Origin: Norana najaformis
Lineage: Eukaryota; Annelida; Clitellata; Crassiclitellata; Hormogastridae
NCBI GenBank assembly: GCA_964023275.1
Contig: OZ029916.1
Span: forward strand, 35,651,727 to 35,715,726
DNA: 64,000 nucleotides
Direction: 5' to 3'
Each line of letters starts with the position of its first letter. Position 1 is the first letter of the stretch. Position numbers and translations under genes: made by a program. Positions 32,801 to 50,498 of the stretch are shown here, piece after piece. The notes under the pieces are model-generated. The model ran no database searches, was not told where the DNA came from, and worked only from the letters and a program-made list of their open reading frames with translations.

Positions 32801-35800
32801 CAAACTATCACGTGATCGGCCCATCTCAACTATGTATCATGTCCTAACCGACTCGTCCCCCCACATTCCTAACAGCACCGTTATCGTAATCGTTTCCGTT
32901 ATTAACCTCAGAACCAAGCCGGTTCTCCTGGCTGGACCCTCCCCAGATTTTGCCCTGGCACCAAAACTGTCCAAACAACCTAGCTGAGGAAGGGTAACCG
33001 GTCTTCGCCCAGTATTGTGATCCCACTGACAGCGTAGACTATGTAGCCTACTAATTATGCAGGTGACTTTATCGGTCATTCTACGATGCTAGTGGAACAG
33101 AAATCCTGAATGATCAATTCTCTCCTGACAGTGATTGAATTCTTGACCTCCGAGTAGACAGTCAGGCATGCTAACCACGTGACAGTTACTGCACCACCAT
33201 ACAAATTTAATTTTAAGACAATGTCATTAAACACAAGTTACGTGATCTTAGGTATGCTGAATGCTCACTAGTAACCAAGTTCAGTCACTTGAACATGGAT
33301 CCTAGACAACTTGGATTTGGTTGCAATTCCTATAGTTACACAAAATTAACTCACAATCTGCCGTGGGACTGTTGGACAGAAGTCCGATAAAGTTACAGAA
33401 ACTAAACGCAGACAACCTTGACTTCACGCGAGTCTGAGATAGTTACAAAATAAAATTAACTTGAGCACTAAGTCAGTGGTTTATAAATGAGCAACTCACA
33501 AGATCTTCCATTTTTATTCAAGAAAACTGGCATCTTAAAAAATAGCTCACCATAAAAGTTAGTACAACACTGCCACCAATGCAGCAGCCTGAGAACAAGA
33601 CTTGATAGATCAACTTTTCACCGATGATATAATACTAAAGCATGACTTGAGAACATTTTGTTCATTTCTAGTTCAAACACTGCACAAGTTTCCTCTTTTA
33701 TATAAAATCACTGCAATTTTGCCTCACACTAGAAAAACTAAGCTCTGGGTGAGCAAACAGTGCCTACATGTAAAAATAATCTCGAATAATTTTTCAGCCG
33801 TAAGCAGCTTTTCTGTATACAAATATCGTCCAGCTCAGGGACTGCTTTTCTACTCTAAGCACCCAAAATGTACAGTTCAAACAATTCCAAAATGGTTTAA
33901 ACAACGCGTGAAACACCAACTGTTGCAATTGGGAACACTTTAAAAATGTGTATCATGTTTACACACTGTAAATACTCTACAAACAACTTTCCAGAGCCAA
34001 CTCTTTAGTAAGAGGACCTGATTCTATTAGAAGTGGAACTGCGTCAAAGAGGAGCACAACTAACGATGCAACCTTTACACAAGGTTTAATTTAACCCCAT
34101 ACGTCAAGAAAATGGATCACACAAACTAATTTAAAAAACCTGTTTTACATTTTATGGAGATCCAAATGAAACAATAAAATTTTAAAACTAAAGGCAACTT
34201 AAATTTCTTACATTTTACCATCCAATGAATACTTAGTTTTAACTCTACTTTTAATAGATTTAAATGAATTTTATGGAAATATCAGTAACGGCTAACCTAT
34301 TGCATTCAGGTTTGTTCTGCACTCCATCATTTGTATGCTGGTGGAGCTACATTATCAACAACAAATCTCACTTTCAGTCTCACAAAACAAATCACAAACC
34401 AAACTGCTAACGTCATGTACCACTAACGATACCACAGCACAACTCCTCAGCAGCACCCCTAACCTAGCACCCAGTCAAGCCCCCCCACACGATGTTATTC
34501 AGTATCTGATAATCAGTGGTCCAGATCACTGGCCCTATCTTGTCTTGCTTCAAGATTAAGCTATTAACAAAAATCTGCCGATTTCAAGCAGGTTGTCCTT
34601 CCTACATTAACTGCTCAGTACAGTGAAACCAAAATAACTTCAAAAGCAACAATTTTTCCATGAAACTTACATCAACATACTAAAAAACATAATAAGCGAA
34701 TAACCCATGCATTGTGGTTTTTCACAAACCTCAAATGTTGTTCAGAAATCCTTAAACATAATTCATTTACTTCAAAATCCTGTAACACACTTCCACATAA
34801 GGACCTCTTGTAAACCTTAATCTTGCAACAAATAACGCTGCCTACCAGAAAAAACCAAAGTATTTCAATAACCCCATCAAAACTTTTTCCCAAGACTATT
34901 CTTAAATTAAATGTCAAAATCATAATGCTCAGTTGAATTTCAGTTCAATGCAGCACTTCAGCATACGTTACATTCTACTAAAGATGTTTCTGTTAAACAT
35001 TAACATGCTCTGGAATTTGTATAATTTACAACAAAAAACTGATATATAGCTTTACACCCCACTTCTGCATCAAGTACTAGAAAAACAGGACATCTGACCT
35101 GCTCCCCAAACTGCAATCTTGCCACTACTATTACAGGGCACCCGCCCCCATGTGCCGAGGCCAAGCAAAATGAATTTGCTAACACTTCATAGCCATGGTT
35201 GTGAAGGCTGCTTCAGGGAAATCTTAATTCTTGGCCAGCACATTCCTCTCAAATTCAGCTCTTCGAAACAAGCAAGCAAGCCTAGTTCTCCGCTGCCAAA
35301 ACATGAATGACAGTATTTCTGAACAAGGTCATCATCTAACTAGTGAAATTTACAATTCTTCAGTTTAGAACAGAATACCAGTAACTCTTGACAACTGCAT
35401 ACGGTGGCTACTCAAGGTAAATGTTTATCAGGCACCCCAAACGCATAATTGTAATAATAACTGACGATAGTAAATGTTCATAATTTTTTTAACGACAATG
35501 AGTAAGTACAAAATGCGAGATAATCCAGCTGCTACACACTGTTTCTGCCATGCGTGGTAGCAAACAACTCAAATAAACGGACAAATGAAGTCAGTCCAAT
35601 AGCAACAGATCAGAGCTTCAAACCATTTTAAGAACTACTAAAATAACATACACACAACTAACAATTACCAACACTTGAAAACAAACCAATCTTAAAGTCA
35701 CATATTCAAGCAAAAACACTAGCAATTAAAATGTCAATACGAAACTAAAACGCAAAAATCTATTGGGAAAATGCAATGCAAAGCCACAACATCAATATGG

Positions 35801-36855
35801 AATTTCATTTCCACAGGTTGACCCATAATTTCATTCTCAGTAAAAATGATACAGCAAAAGCTTCATTTTTGCTAAATTTCCAAAATTCTGTATAAAACTA
35901 ATTCCTGTTGATACCCTATCTAGTCAGCCCCAAAATGCTCATTTCGCACAAACCAAAGCTCTGACAAATTTTAACTAAACTCAGTTAAGAAATTTATGTT
36001 AAGTTTATGCTTCCAGATACAGGATCAATGATGATGGAAACAAAATCCGATTAACATTTGACTTTAGCAATGAAGAACAAAAAACTGCTTAACAACAGTG
36101 TTCTCACCAAAACAAAAACCCTAACTGGATCAAAACAGATCTCTCAACATACTAAAGAAAAGAAAATATGTCAATGAACAGTTACAAAAACTTTCAACTC
36201 AAAACTGAAATCTTTAATTCTTTAAATCAACAATACAACAAGATAGGAAAAGACTGTCAAAAAACAATTAATCCTCCATAGCATGCCACTAACTATACAT
36301 GGACTGCCCCAGGCTCATGGGAATTTATAAACACCATCAGACGATAACACAAGGCAGAATGTTGTATCTCATCAACTGAATCTATAAACACTTATTCAGT
36401 AATCTCAACAATCAAAGGTAATTGAAAAGAGCTGGCAAAGTGAAAAATTTCGACAAAATTTGCTACTCAAAAAAGTCTCCAGAACATCTGTCTGGGGAAC
36501 TTCCCAAACAACTTCCTGTTTTATGAAGAAAATTCTTCTACCACAATTGCTAATGTTTAATAAAAGACTCATTATCATGAATTTCAAGGAAAAGATTTCT
36601 CCGAGTATGGATGCACACAGAACACCAAACACAATGCAAGCACCATGATAAAACATGCATGGGACTTCTAAAAACGCACCAGCACTTTCGTAAAACTTCA
36701 AAAATTTAAAACAGGCATCCCACTTGTTATTGGCAAAAAGACTACCGCAGGCATGGCCTAGTTAACTTGTGTGGAAGGGTTTTAGAACAAGATATGATTG
36801 CAGATCATTCCATCCGATCTTCCATCGCAAATCTATACAACGTCTAGGACCAGGA

Positions 36856-42076
<5,221 letters not shown>

Positions 42077-42484
42077 TTGCGTTGTCTCACGAATCGAAAT
42101 GGCGAAAATTCCGCGCACTCGACCTAACGACCTAACGTATTCATCCGCTAGCGTCACCTGCATTTCATTTAAATCAGTTTTCTGGCCATTAAAACTACTT
42201 AAAATGTACTTTTTATCATCATATTTAATTTCATGCAACAACGTCACGCGTTTTGTTCAGAATTGTGAACATAATGCAATACGTTACTTCATGGGAACCA
42301 ATTTCAACGCGGAGCAACACTCTTCATTGCCCCCCCATCGAAAAGACGCGCAGAGATCTAACGCTGATTGGGTCATTCGCTTTTGTACACCGGTATGATT
42401 AGATAAACGCGTACGTGAAGGGGCCTTTGATGCCGGTTCGCGGCCCGGTCGTGGATTGTTTCAGACATATGCATCTCGGGATAG

Positions 42485-42650
42485 TGCGGTCGGTACACGG
42501 GGACCTTAACTGGCATGGCGCCCATTCGAAAGGGCAGGGTTGGTGAAGGATATCACCAGATTAATTCATTGAAAAATGAGCGGGGTGGAGGCCATACAGT
42601 CGATTTAGAAAAACGTGTAGGCCTACATTTACACGTTACATTCACTCCAT
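42485..42650 (+). repeat. Dispersed repeat R1, copy 4
   Basis: Contains 'gtacacggggacct', 'ggcatggcgcccattc', 'aattcattgaaaaatgagc' and 'tagaaaaacgtgtag'. It lies about 400 bp upstream of the ELAV-like start. Confidence 0.7.
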
Positions 42651-43138
42651 CGATCACTCCTCGTTCATTTGCTGTTGCCTTACTTTAGTATTTCTTGCAC
42701 ACTCACTCACGTTAATGGAATTGAATTTCTCTTCAGGATTTTCAAACAGAAACAAAAGATAGGCTAAGCAGGCTCCAGACCATACCCGTCTGATTTTCTG
42801 CCAAAGGACATTGGGCCAAGGAATATTGGTCCAATAGGCCTGCTTTGGTCATAGTGAGAGTTTAACTATAAATAAAAACTGTCATCTGTTTGACCTAGTT
42901 AATGGAAATCGTAGGGTGGAATTTATCAGCTGTACTTTTAGGACGAATTGTGGGGTGGGCACCCCGGAAGGTTTTGCAAGGGGAGGGAAACCAAGTAGCA
43001 CAGATTCATGCCCATGTAAGTCGCTTGTCATTATTGCTATTAGCAGTGGTAACAGCATCACTGGCATATTCGCTGCCCTCTAGCAATGCTTTTGTTTCTC
43101 CTAGTTAGGCTTAGGCTTGTAATTACTATCATTATTAT

Positions 43139-43295
43139 TTCCCAACAGCAACATTATATGCAGGGCATATGAAGCCCATATGACAATAAACCGATATGGG
43201 CTTCATACAGTTTGTCCTAACATATGCATGGGGCATATAAAGTTTGCCATATGCACGAGTTTCGTACGTCCTACATAGGGAATTGCCGTTGGGAA
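43139..43295. mobile_element. MITE with 13-bp TIRs and internal hairpin
   Basis: Terminal inverted repeats ttcccaacagcaa (43139-43151) and ttgccgttgggaa (43283-43295) differ at one position. Inside, atgaagcccatat (43169-43181) pairs perfectly with atatgggcttcat (43194-43206). The element is 157 bp and non-coding. No clear target-site duplication was recognised. Confidence 0.65.
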
Positions 43296-43646
43296 TAGGC
43301 ATTTTAAATTCACGGCCCTTACGGCTTGGGTCTGTCTAGGACTCGCTAGACACGTGGATACGCTTGGAGCAACATTGATTGATCGGTTGACTGCTAGTGG
43401 TTACGGATACCTGGCGGTAGGCTGTTCCAGAAATATTCCAGCCACTGCGAAATTCTGTGAACCATATGTATTGTTCCCATTGCTGGAACGTCGAGGGCGT
43501 CACGGGCTAAAGACGTGGCATAACCTATTACAGGCCTATTTCGTTTCATTCTTTTTAAAGTGTAACAAAAAATGAGAAAATGTGTAAAAACTGTAATATA
43601 CTTTGTGTAGATTTATATTGTGTCTTTATAATAAATACTCTAATCA

Positions 43647-44260
43647 TCATCGTGATCCATGGGCCAAGAGCCCGTAGGTATCCACTGCATGCATTGTTAC
43701 TTGTCTCCACAGTTCCCGATCTTGTGCTGTTCTTACCAAGGCGTGCAAGTCTTGCTTACACCAATCCCTTATATCATCTGTCCACTCCCTATTAGGTCTT
43801 CCTCGTCTCCCATTTCCGTCCATAATTCCCATCATCACGCTATTTATTTTTCTACTGTCATCCATCCTGCATATATGTCCAAACAAGCGTAATTTCCTTC
43901 TCATTATTAGGCCTACTTGTATTAGATCTTCTTTTATGCTCAGTCTTCTTCGGACCTCCTATTTTTTACATCCATTGTCCAATTCAGATGTAATATTCGT
44001 CTATAGCAGTACATTTCAAATGCTAATATCTTATCTTTATCCGTCTTTTTGATTGTCCATGCGTCACATGCATACAGAGCTGTGCCAAACACACATGTTT
44101 TCAAGACGTTTAGTTTGGTCTTGTGGCTGATTTTCCTGCTTTTCCAGATGTTGTTTAGCCCTGACATAACTCCTTTTGCCTTTACTATTCTTGCCTTTAT
44201 GTCTTTTGCGCAATCATTATTCCATGTCATGAGACTTCCTAAGTACACAAACTCCTTTAA
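43647..44260 (-). pseudogene. C-terminal part of a non-LTR reverse transcriptase ORF
   Basis: Two open frames (44248-43940 and 43904-43647) read YLGSLMTWNNDCAKDIKARI, TKLNVLKTCVFGTALYACDA, ILHLNWTMDV, then RKLRLFGHICRMDD and RRGRPNREWTDDI. This order is typical of the region after the reverse transcriptase core in RTE/CR1-like LINEs. A frame change between them and the missing catalytic domain mark it as dead and truncated. Confidence 0.85.
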
Positions 44261-44639
44261 ATACTCTAATAAATACCCATAATTGTGGGCGCCCGCACGT
44301 CGGGGAATTTCTAGAATTTTATCTAAGCAATTTAGTATTTTATCTAATTAATTCAGTATATGTTTCACTGCAGATAAATCCATGCTAATTCGATTGAAAT
44401 CTATTTCATCATCCTCGTGGTATGCTATTCAGTTAAAGATGGATATCAGAAAGTGCATAAAGTGATCACGTGAAGTAGGAAGCCAAAAGTAGATTATATA
44501 TTTACCCGAGGCAGGAGGCCTGTTAATAATATTATTATTATTATTGCTGTTATTGTTTTTTACTCGATGTACTATAGAAATGATCCCTCAGGAACTAAAA
44601 ATTAGGTTAGGAGTAAAGAACGCTTGTTGTCCCTCTTAC

Positions 44640-44935
44640 CAGGACAGTGTTGGATTCCAGAGCGTTCTCGGTTGCTGGTCCACGGCTTTGGAATTCGTTG
44701 CCAAGTTCTATTCTTTCGGTCAGTTCTGTGATGTCATTCAGGTCTAACCTAAAGACATCTCTTTCAATTCACTTACCCACCGTAGCCTGGCTTTTTGTTT
44801 CTCTTACCCATCGGAATTCGACCCGGCTTCTCCACCGGTATATTATGATTTTTGACTTGAAACGACCATCGATTGATGCCTTCAGCATTATGATAACGGC
44901 GCTATAGAAGTGATTAGATTAGGTCTCTGAAAAAT
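44640..44935 (+). pseudogene. 3' end of a CR1-like LINE (RAFSVAGPRLWNSLP)
   Basis: Reads VLDSRAFSVAGPRLWNSLPS and SFRSNLKTSL, the usual C-terminus of CR1-like ORF2 proteins, followed by the tail 'ggcgctatagaagtgatt'. It lacks the rest of the element. Confidence 0.75.
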
Positions 44936-45317
44936 CAGGCCTCGTCCCAGTAGTTTTCACATCCATTTTTATTATTATAACTACTTAATTAATCCAAAAG
45001 TATAATAGCGTAACTGGCGTAATGATTAATCGCCACGAGTAACTAGGCTGTAATGGGATCACGTGCCACTTGGTTATCCCTTCTTAGAGAAATCGTGGAT
45101 ATTCATACATCTATGCCCTGATACCAAAACCTACGCTTTGGTTATTACTTTGTAAACAATATCGTATCGAAAGCTCAAGATTTCATCAACGCTCGATAAA
45201 AGCTAAGACGCCGGAACCAGCTTATTTCGGGTTATTCGAGTTTAAAAAATGATCAATGACAAATAAAAACATTATACAGTAATCTCGTTATCGACTATGC
45301 GTACTGCATTTTTGTTT

Positions 45318-45811
45318 CTATTCAGTTGTTCGACGTATCGCTTCTTCATAAGTTGGCGGATTAGTTGGCGCCATATAAATTTCGTGGTTCGCTGAAGTCC
45401 GACTGAAGGGGCGTTGGATGTCTCCTTCATCGTGTGTATGAGCTTCGCAAGTCGTCCGATGGCAGCCAATCAGAAGAAACGGCGAGTTTGAATCTTCGGC
45501 GCCGCTGATCGCTAGATGGCATGCGTGACGTTCCAGTGCTACAGAGTTATCCACATTCGCAAGATGGCAGTCTGTCACTAGGTCCGTCAGCGGCGGCGCT
45601 GACGGTCGAGTTCGCCAGAGGGCGGCTCTGTTGACGAGAGGAATAAGGACCGTTTGACTTCCTTCCTCGGCCGAAGAGGACGACGACGACGGATGGGATT
45701 CTGGGTTTGACTCGAGACGCGTGTCACGTGACATCGCCATTAGTTGGACTTCGTTTCCATCTGGAAGACAGCTGGTCACTGGCGGCTTATTCGATTCCGC
45801 TTCCGGAGGAC
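45318..45811 (-). CDS. PPxY membrane protein, cytoplasmic tail exon
   Basis: 494 nt after acceptor CGTTTCCAG, ending TGA. It has a Ser run, APPLTDLV and the terminal NPPTYEEAIRRTTE. Confidence 0.78.
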
Positions 45812-45995
45812 CTGGAAACGTTAAAGAAAGATTATTACTTCAGCCATTTTCTCTTTTGTCCCTCCGTCTGTCCGTTCATTCAACCTTAATCCCACCGCAT
45901 TTAATTATTTCATTATTATATCTGTTTTCATCTGGCGACGGACTAACTGCACCTCCAATTTTCATTTCTTGTGACTGCATACGTTAACAATTTTC

Positions 45996-46032
<37 letters not shown>

Positions 46033-47242
46033 CAATAATAACAATAAATAATAATAATAAATTAAGAAATTAATTAATTAATAAATAAACAAATGTATAA
46101 TTAATTAAATAATTCGTTTAGTTTCGAGTAGTTCGTTTGTGGAAGGCTCACTACAAGCGGATTTGCAGAACTGTGAGTGAGTGGTGGAACTGCGTTGGCA
46201 CCGCAGCAGACGGGAGGCAGGAAAGACGACGACGATGACGAAGAGGAGAAGCCCGAGCAGAACGAGAGGAATTAACAGCTCCAGCTGAACTGAACGCACT
46301 TCCTCTCTGCAAGCAAATAACATAAACAGACAGACATACAGACACACACAGACATACAGACAATAAATTTAAAGCAAAATCGTAAAACTTCTTAATTCAA
46401 GTGTTCATATAAAAGGAGGTACATAAATAGTGCTGTTCTAATTCGTATCGCATATGTTCTTTATATTCCTGAACAGCCCAGATACATGCAACGATAACAC
46501 AATTTTATGCAAAATTAAAATTAAACTAATAATTAATTAAATCAAAATTAATTCAAGCTGGGGGAAGCCGAAACCCTTGACCCCAACGGCTGTCCACGCT
46601 TGACCCTGTGCATGTGTTTATACCAGATGGCAGTCGTGCCTGAGAGACGGTTCGCTGTACCCGAAGGACTAAGCTGGTTCTAGGCTGCTGTCGAATGATT
46701 AGAGCGGCTGATGTTTGGATGACGCCACCCGGAAATTCAGATTCCCAGATGGAGTCCATTTGGCCCTCGGGCACCGGCGATCAAATGGCGCCTCTATATA
46801 GGAAATACGGCAGCAACAAGGTTTCGCGCTGCCTTCGCCCTGCAGACGGACGGACGGACGGACGGACGGATGAATATGAATAGCCAGGTTGACAGACAGG
46901 CAGTACAACATACCAGAGACTTGGACAGATAGACAGACAAAGGTACACTGACACAGGACAGACATACCTCGGACACCCTGAGAGAGAGACACAGACAGAC
47001 AGACAGGCAAAGAGAGACGTGCACTGACTGTAATCTGTGGATGGTGTCCTCCGTTTCGACGCAGCGGAAGTGGTTCCAGTTCTGGTGGTATCGGCAGCAG
47101 AGGACGACGTTCTGGTGGACGCAGCAACAGGAGTCCGTCGTCGGCAGGTAGTTGGTCACTGTGCAGATGTGCGTGAACTGGACATACTGCCGGACGAGGC
47201 ACTGACCACCGCTCGTCAGCAGATCCAGGTTGTCCTCGACCG
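45318..47242 (-). CDS. Unrecognised single-pass membrane protein with Cys-rich ectodomain and PPxY tail (5' incomplete)
   Basis: Three exons with consistent phases: 47242-47029, 46306-46152, 45811-45318, together about 287 aa. Exon order gives a cysteine-rich segment (GGQC, HIC, DSCCCVHQNVVLCCRYHQ, FRC), one hydrophobic helix (LELLIPLVLLGLLLFVIVVV), then a cytoplasmic tail of about 185 aa that is Ser-rich and ends NPPTYEEAIRR. PPxY motifs bind WW domains of NEDD4-type ubiquitin ligases. A type I topology is inferred and resembles Shisa, WBP1 or CYYR1-type adaptors, but I cannot assign a family. No signal-peptide exon was found; it should lie to the right of 47242. A minisatellite starts about 27 bp upstream of the first exon seen. 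Confidence 0.7.
45997..46095. repeat. (AAT)n microsatellite and AT-rich tract
   Basis: AAT/AAC trinucleotide run in the intron between the tail and membrane exons. Confidence 0.85.
46152..46306 (-). CDS. PPxY membrane protein, transmembrane exon
   Basis: 155 nt, acceptor ATTTGCTTGCAG, donor TGTA|GTGAGC, phase 1. It encodes EEVRSVQLELL, the membrane helix and the basic stop-transfer RLLRCQR. Confidence 0.72.
46840..46995. repeat. GGAC/GACA tetranucleotide tracts
   Basis: A perfect (GGAC)n run near 46848-46868, then GACA-rich sequence, in the intron left of the Cys-rich exon. Confidence 0.8.
47029..47242 (-). CDS. PPxY membrane protein, Cys-rich exon
   Basis: 214 nt, acceptor GGATGTGCAG (poor pyrimidine tract), donor TTACA|GTCAGT, phase 2. 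It encodes at least eight cysteines, including CCC and CC clusters. Confidence 0.6.
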
Positions 47243-47270
47243 CTGCACATCCAACCAAAGGCACCGAAGT

Positions 47271-47865
47271 CAAGGCAAGGCAAGGCAAGGCGGGGCAGGG
47301 TAAGTAGGGCAAGACAAGGCAAGGCAGGGCAGGGTAAGTAGGGCAAGGCAAGGCAAGGCAGGGCAGGGTAAGTAGGGCAAGGCAAGGCAAGGCGGGGCAG
47401 GGTAAGTAGGGCAAGGCAAGGCGGGGCACGGTAAGTAGGGCGAGGCAAGGCGGGGCAGGGTAAGTAGGGCAAGGCAAGGCAAGGCGGGGCAGGGTAAGTA
47501 GGGCAAGACAAGGCAAGGCAGGGCAGGGTAAGTATGGCAAGGCAAGGCAAGGCAGGGCACGGTAAGCAGGGCAAGGCAAGGCAAGGCGGGGCAGGGTAAG
47601 TATGGCAAGGCAAGGCAAGGCGGGGCAGGGTAAGTAGGGCAAGGCAAGGCAAGGCGGGGCACGGTAAGTAGGGCAAGGCAAGGCGGGGCAGGGTAAGTAG
47701 GGCAAGGCAAGGCGGGGCAAGGCGGGGCAGGGTAAGTAGGGCAAGGCAGGGCAGGGTAAGTAGGGCAAGACAAGGCAAGGCGGGGCACGGTAAGTAAGGC
47801 AGGGCAGGGTAAGTAGGGCAAGGCAAGTCGGAGCAGGGTAAGTAGGGCAAGGCAAGGCAAGGTAA
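47271..47865. repeat. G-rich minisatellite, about 34-bp unit
   Basis: About 18 variant units made of 'ggcaa' steps, 'ggcggggcag' and 'ggtaagtaggg' on the plus strand. The strand bias is extreme (G+A rich, few C). All three minus-strand frames are open, which produces false frames of 196-447 codons rich in Leu-Pro-Cys. Each unit carries a textbook G|GTAAGT 5' splice consensus on the plus strand. Confidence 0.95.
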
Positions 47866-49600
47866 GTCAAGGCAATGCTTTGTAGACAGGGTTGTAGAGG
47901 GTGGGGTAAGGTAGGGGGTGTGATAGGATATTGTATATGAGGTAAGGTAACTTAAGAGTGACGAAGACAAGGCAAGATAGGGTATAGTATACAAGATAAC
48001 TTGATCAGGCAAGATAAGGTAACACAAGGGTAAGTAAAGCAAAGTAAGGTAGGGTAATGTAGGGTATTGTGTGCTAGGATATCATACGCTGTGCACTTCT
48101 ATACAAGGCAGTGTAAAGCACGGGTTAAGTAAGGTAAGAGAATATGCGACCAAAATTGGTGCGTAATAGTAACCTGTGGATAGGATAATATATAGTCATA
48201 CATATACACATACATATGCAGTCATACATATACACATACACCAATACACACAGATATATAATTATCAGAAATCAATAGGTCGCCATATTCTGCTCTTGTT
48301 TACAATGTATCCAGTGTCTGGCTTTCATTTTCAGTGCACGTATTGATGTGAGTGCTATGGTGAAATTGTATTTGTAATCACAAATTTATATAGCGCCCGT
48401 TCTGGAGAAGCTCATCCGAGGCACTCCTGGCCTAATAGCACAAAAGCACGATTGAAGAGAATGGCTTTCAAGTGCTTCCGGATATGAAGCAGAGAAAGGC
48501 CAAGCAGCTCATGTCACAGGTTGCTAGGCAAAGTATTCCAGCTTATTCCAAAGATGGACCAACCACAGCAATACTTCTACGTTAAACCCTGGAAGTTCAG
48601 GCAACAACCCAATCATCTTTCGCAACAGAGCAAAGAAATCTGCGACTGGACGTGGAAGAGACCGAGATGTATGTGTGCGTGTGTGTGTATGTGGGTCTGT
48701 ATGTATGCGCACGCCAGTGTCTATGTCATCGTCTTTGTCATCGTCGTTGTTGACGTCATCATCTTCCTCTTGTTCCTCCTCCTTTTGCTCCTCTTCATAC
48801 TATTGCTACTGCTAATACTGTTGCTGCTGCTGATGTAATAACAATAATTACCACCATTTGTGTCATTTTTCATCGTCGTCGTCGTCATAATCATCAGTTA
48901 CATCATTATCATCATAAAACATCAGCAGCAGCAGCAGCATCGCCATTTTGTCTTGTCTTGTGCAGATCGTTGCTGCTTCTGTTTTCATATTATCAGTTGC
49001 TTGACGTTGGCACCGACTTCAGCAACCGACTAATCTGACGAAGTCCAGAGCATCAGTTACTTCTTCCATCAACCCCTCCCCTCCTAACCCCCTCACCCGA
49101 CCCTTCAAGAAGCCATTTGTATTTATTATGTATTATATAGATGCATCTCGCATGCTTTACCCATGTATCCATAGCCATGAAATGATTTCAGAAGAAGAGC
49201 AATTCCTTCAGTAAATACTGAGGCAGCCATGTGTTTGGAGCTTTAGCCACTTCTTATTTCTTAACCCCAACACATGAGAGCGGGTGGCCAGCCCTCTCCC
49301 TCTAGGAATGTGGACTGTGGCTGTACTCATTATAATCGAGTCGGCTAGTGGCTAGAGGGCGCAAGAGGAGCAGGAAATTTGAACCCTCTACCTCTCAGTT
49401 GACGGTCCAGCATACAGGCTAACCACTACAGTAGTTAATTAGTTAATCGCACACCCCATAGTGAAAAATGACAGCCTGCAAGTCAGCCCGCCGGGTAAGG
49501 TAATATATAAGGCAAGATCCGGTTAGGTGAGGTAATCGTTCAATTATTACAGGCCTATTTCAACAGTAACCCACAGAAAAGGCATGTAACGAAAGTCAGG
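47866..49600. other. Non-coding stretch with SINE tail and AGTAAGG tract
   Basis: Degenerate 'ggtaag/ggtaac' sequence to about 48150, a TACATA tract near 48195-48260, then 'aatttatatagcgcccgttc' at 48383, a LINE/SINE-like end. A tRNA-like antisense piece (aaatttgaaccctctacc) lies at 49376. No gene is seen. Confidence 0.5.
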
Positions 49601-49773
49601 GGGATGGCCACCAACTGGTGTACGTTGCAGCTGTACCAGAAAATGGTTTCGATAAATCAAGTGTCAGATCGTTAGGTGTCGTAAATGTTTGTACGCACGA
49701 TTTCTTCACCACAGGAACATCAATCAGACGGCTGAAAATGCGTCCATCACCGACCGTTGCTATGGCTTCAGTA

Positions 49774-49811
49774 TCTGCTGCTGCTGCTGCTGCTGCTGTT
49801 GCTGCTGCTTG
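49774..49811. repeat. (CTG)n trinucleotide repeat
   Basis: About twelve CTG units with one TTG interruption. The Cys, Leu or Ala runs in the three frames are artefacts. Confidence 0.9.
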
Positions 49812-50498
49812 ACGGGTTTGAGAAATGTAAAGGGACGGATGAGAAGGAAGGGACAAACAGGCAGCCAGAGGGGCAGACAGACGGACAGACATACAAACAA
49901 ACAGACAGACATATGGGACTCCATCGGGTTGGACTCGACATGTGCGCAGCAGCCTGCCAGCGGGGACTCCTCTAGTTCCTCTAGTTAGTTACATCAGCAT
50001 TCTTTCTTCATTTGTGTATTTTTTGTTCTGAATGAACTCTAATGCCATTTTGAATAGCGAATAGCGTAGCCAGCCCTTTTGCAAGGAACTTCAAAGGCGC
50101 TCTCTCAAAAATCTATGAACAGCTACCTAACTAACACAGACCGGCAGACTGATACATGCATACTTACATGCATACGTACGTACGTACGTACGTACAGAAA
50201 CAGAAAGACAGAGACAAGTTACAGGCATACAGACATGAAGACACAGACGGAGAAAATAGGCAAAGGTGCAGGAAGACTCACCTGACTTGCGACAGGACGA
50301 TCGTTGTTCGCTGTTGCATGAAGCAACTACAAACAACATAATACAACAGATTCAATCGCTACGGTGATATAATCTGGGGTTTAGGATATCATGCTGCGCG
50401 CATCTGTTTAAACGTCCAATACGATGCTATATGTCATGTTGCTAACCGCAGATATTAGTCTAACTTGGAAAACAAATTCTGATCGTTTCAGATACCTG

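Larger units (their letters stand above)
31422..36855. other. RWDD3-like promoter side and long ELAV-like 3' UTR
   Basis: No coding exon is seen. The left part (to about 33.2 kb) carries the RWDD3-like 5' flank and two R1 repeat copies. The right part (about 33.5-36.85 kb) is AT-rich and nearly free of repeats. On the minus strand it is U-rich, as expected of a long ELAV-type 3' UTR; a minus-strand AATAAA is at 33513-33518. The assignment of UTR extent is inference. Confidence 0.45.
42077..45317. other. ELAV-like 5' flank with retrotransposon debris
   Basis: It holds the probable promoter of the ELAV-like gene on its left (locally CpG-richer near 42.1-42.5 kb), then an R1 repeat, a MITE, LINE fragments and at its right end the 3' flank of the PPxY membrane gene. 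No host exon is seen. Confidence 0.5.

Noticed and set aside
46553-46774. Possible extra exon of the membrane protein (MPEGQMDSIWESEFPGG)
   Set aside because: The Cys-rich and transmembrane exons join directly in phase without it, and no convincing acceptor/donor pair was found.
46699-48042. Minus-strand frames of 447, 358 and 196 codons, Leu/Pro/Cys-rich
   Set aside because: They are read through the G-rich minisatellite at 47271-47865, whose period and composition leave all three frames open. Only the short part at 47029-47242 is supported as an exon.
49757-49975. Possible polyglutamine/polyleucine coding exon at the CTG repeat
   Set aside because: The repeat is open in several frames, with no splice sites or flanking conserved coding sequence.
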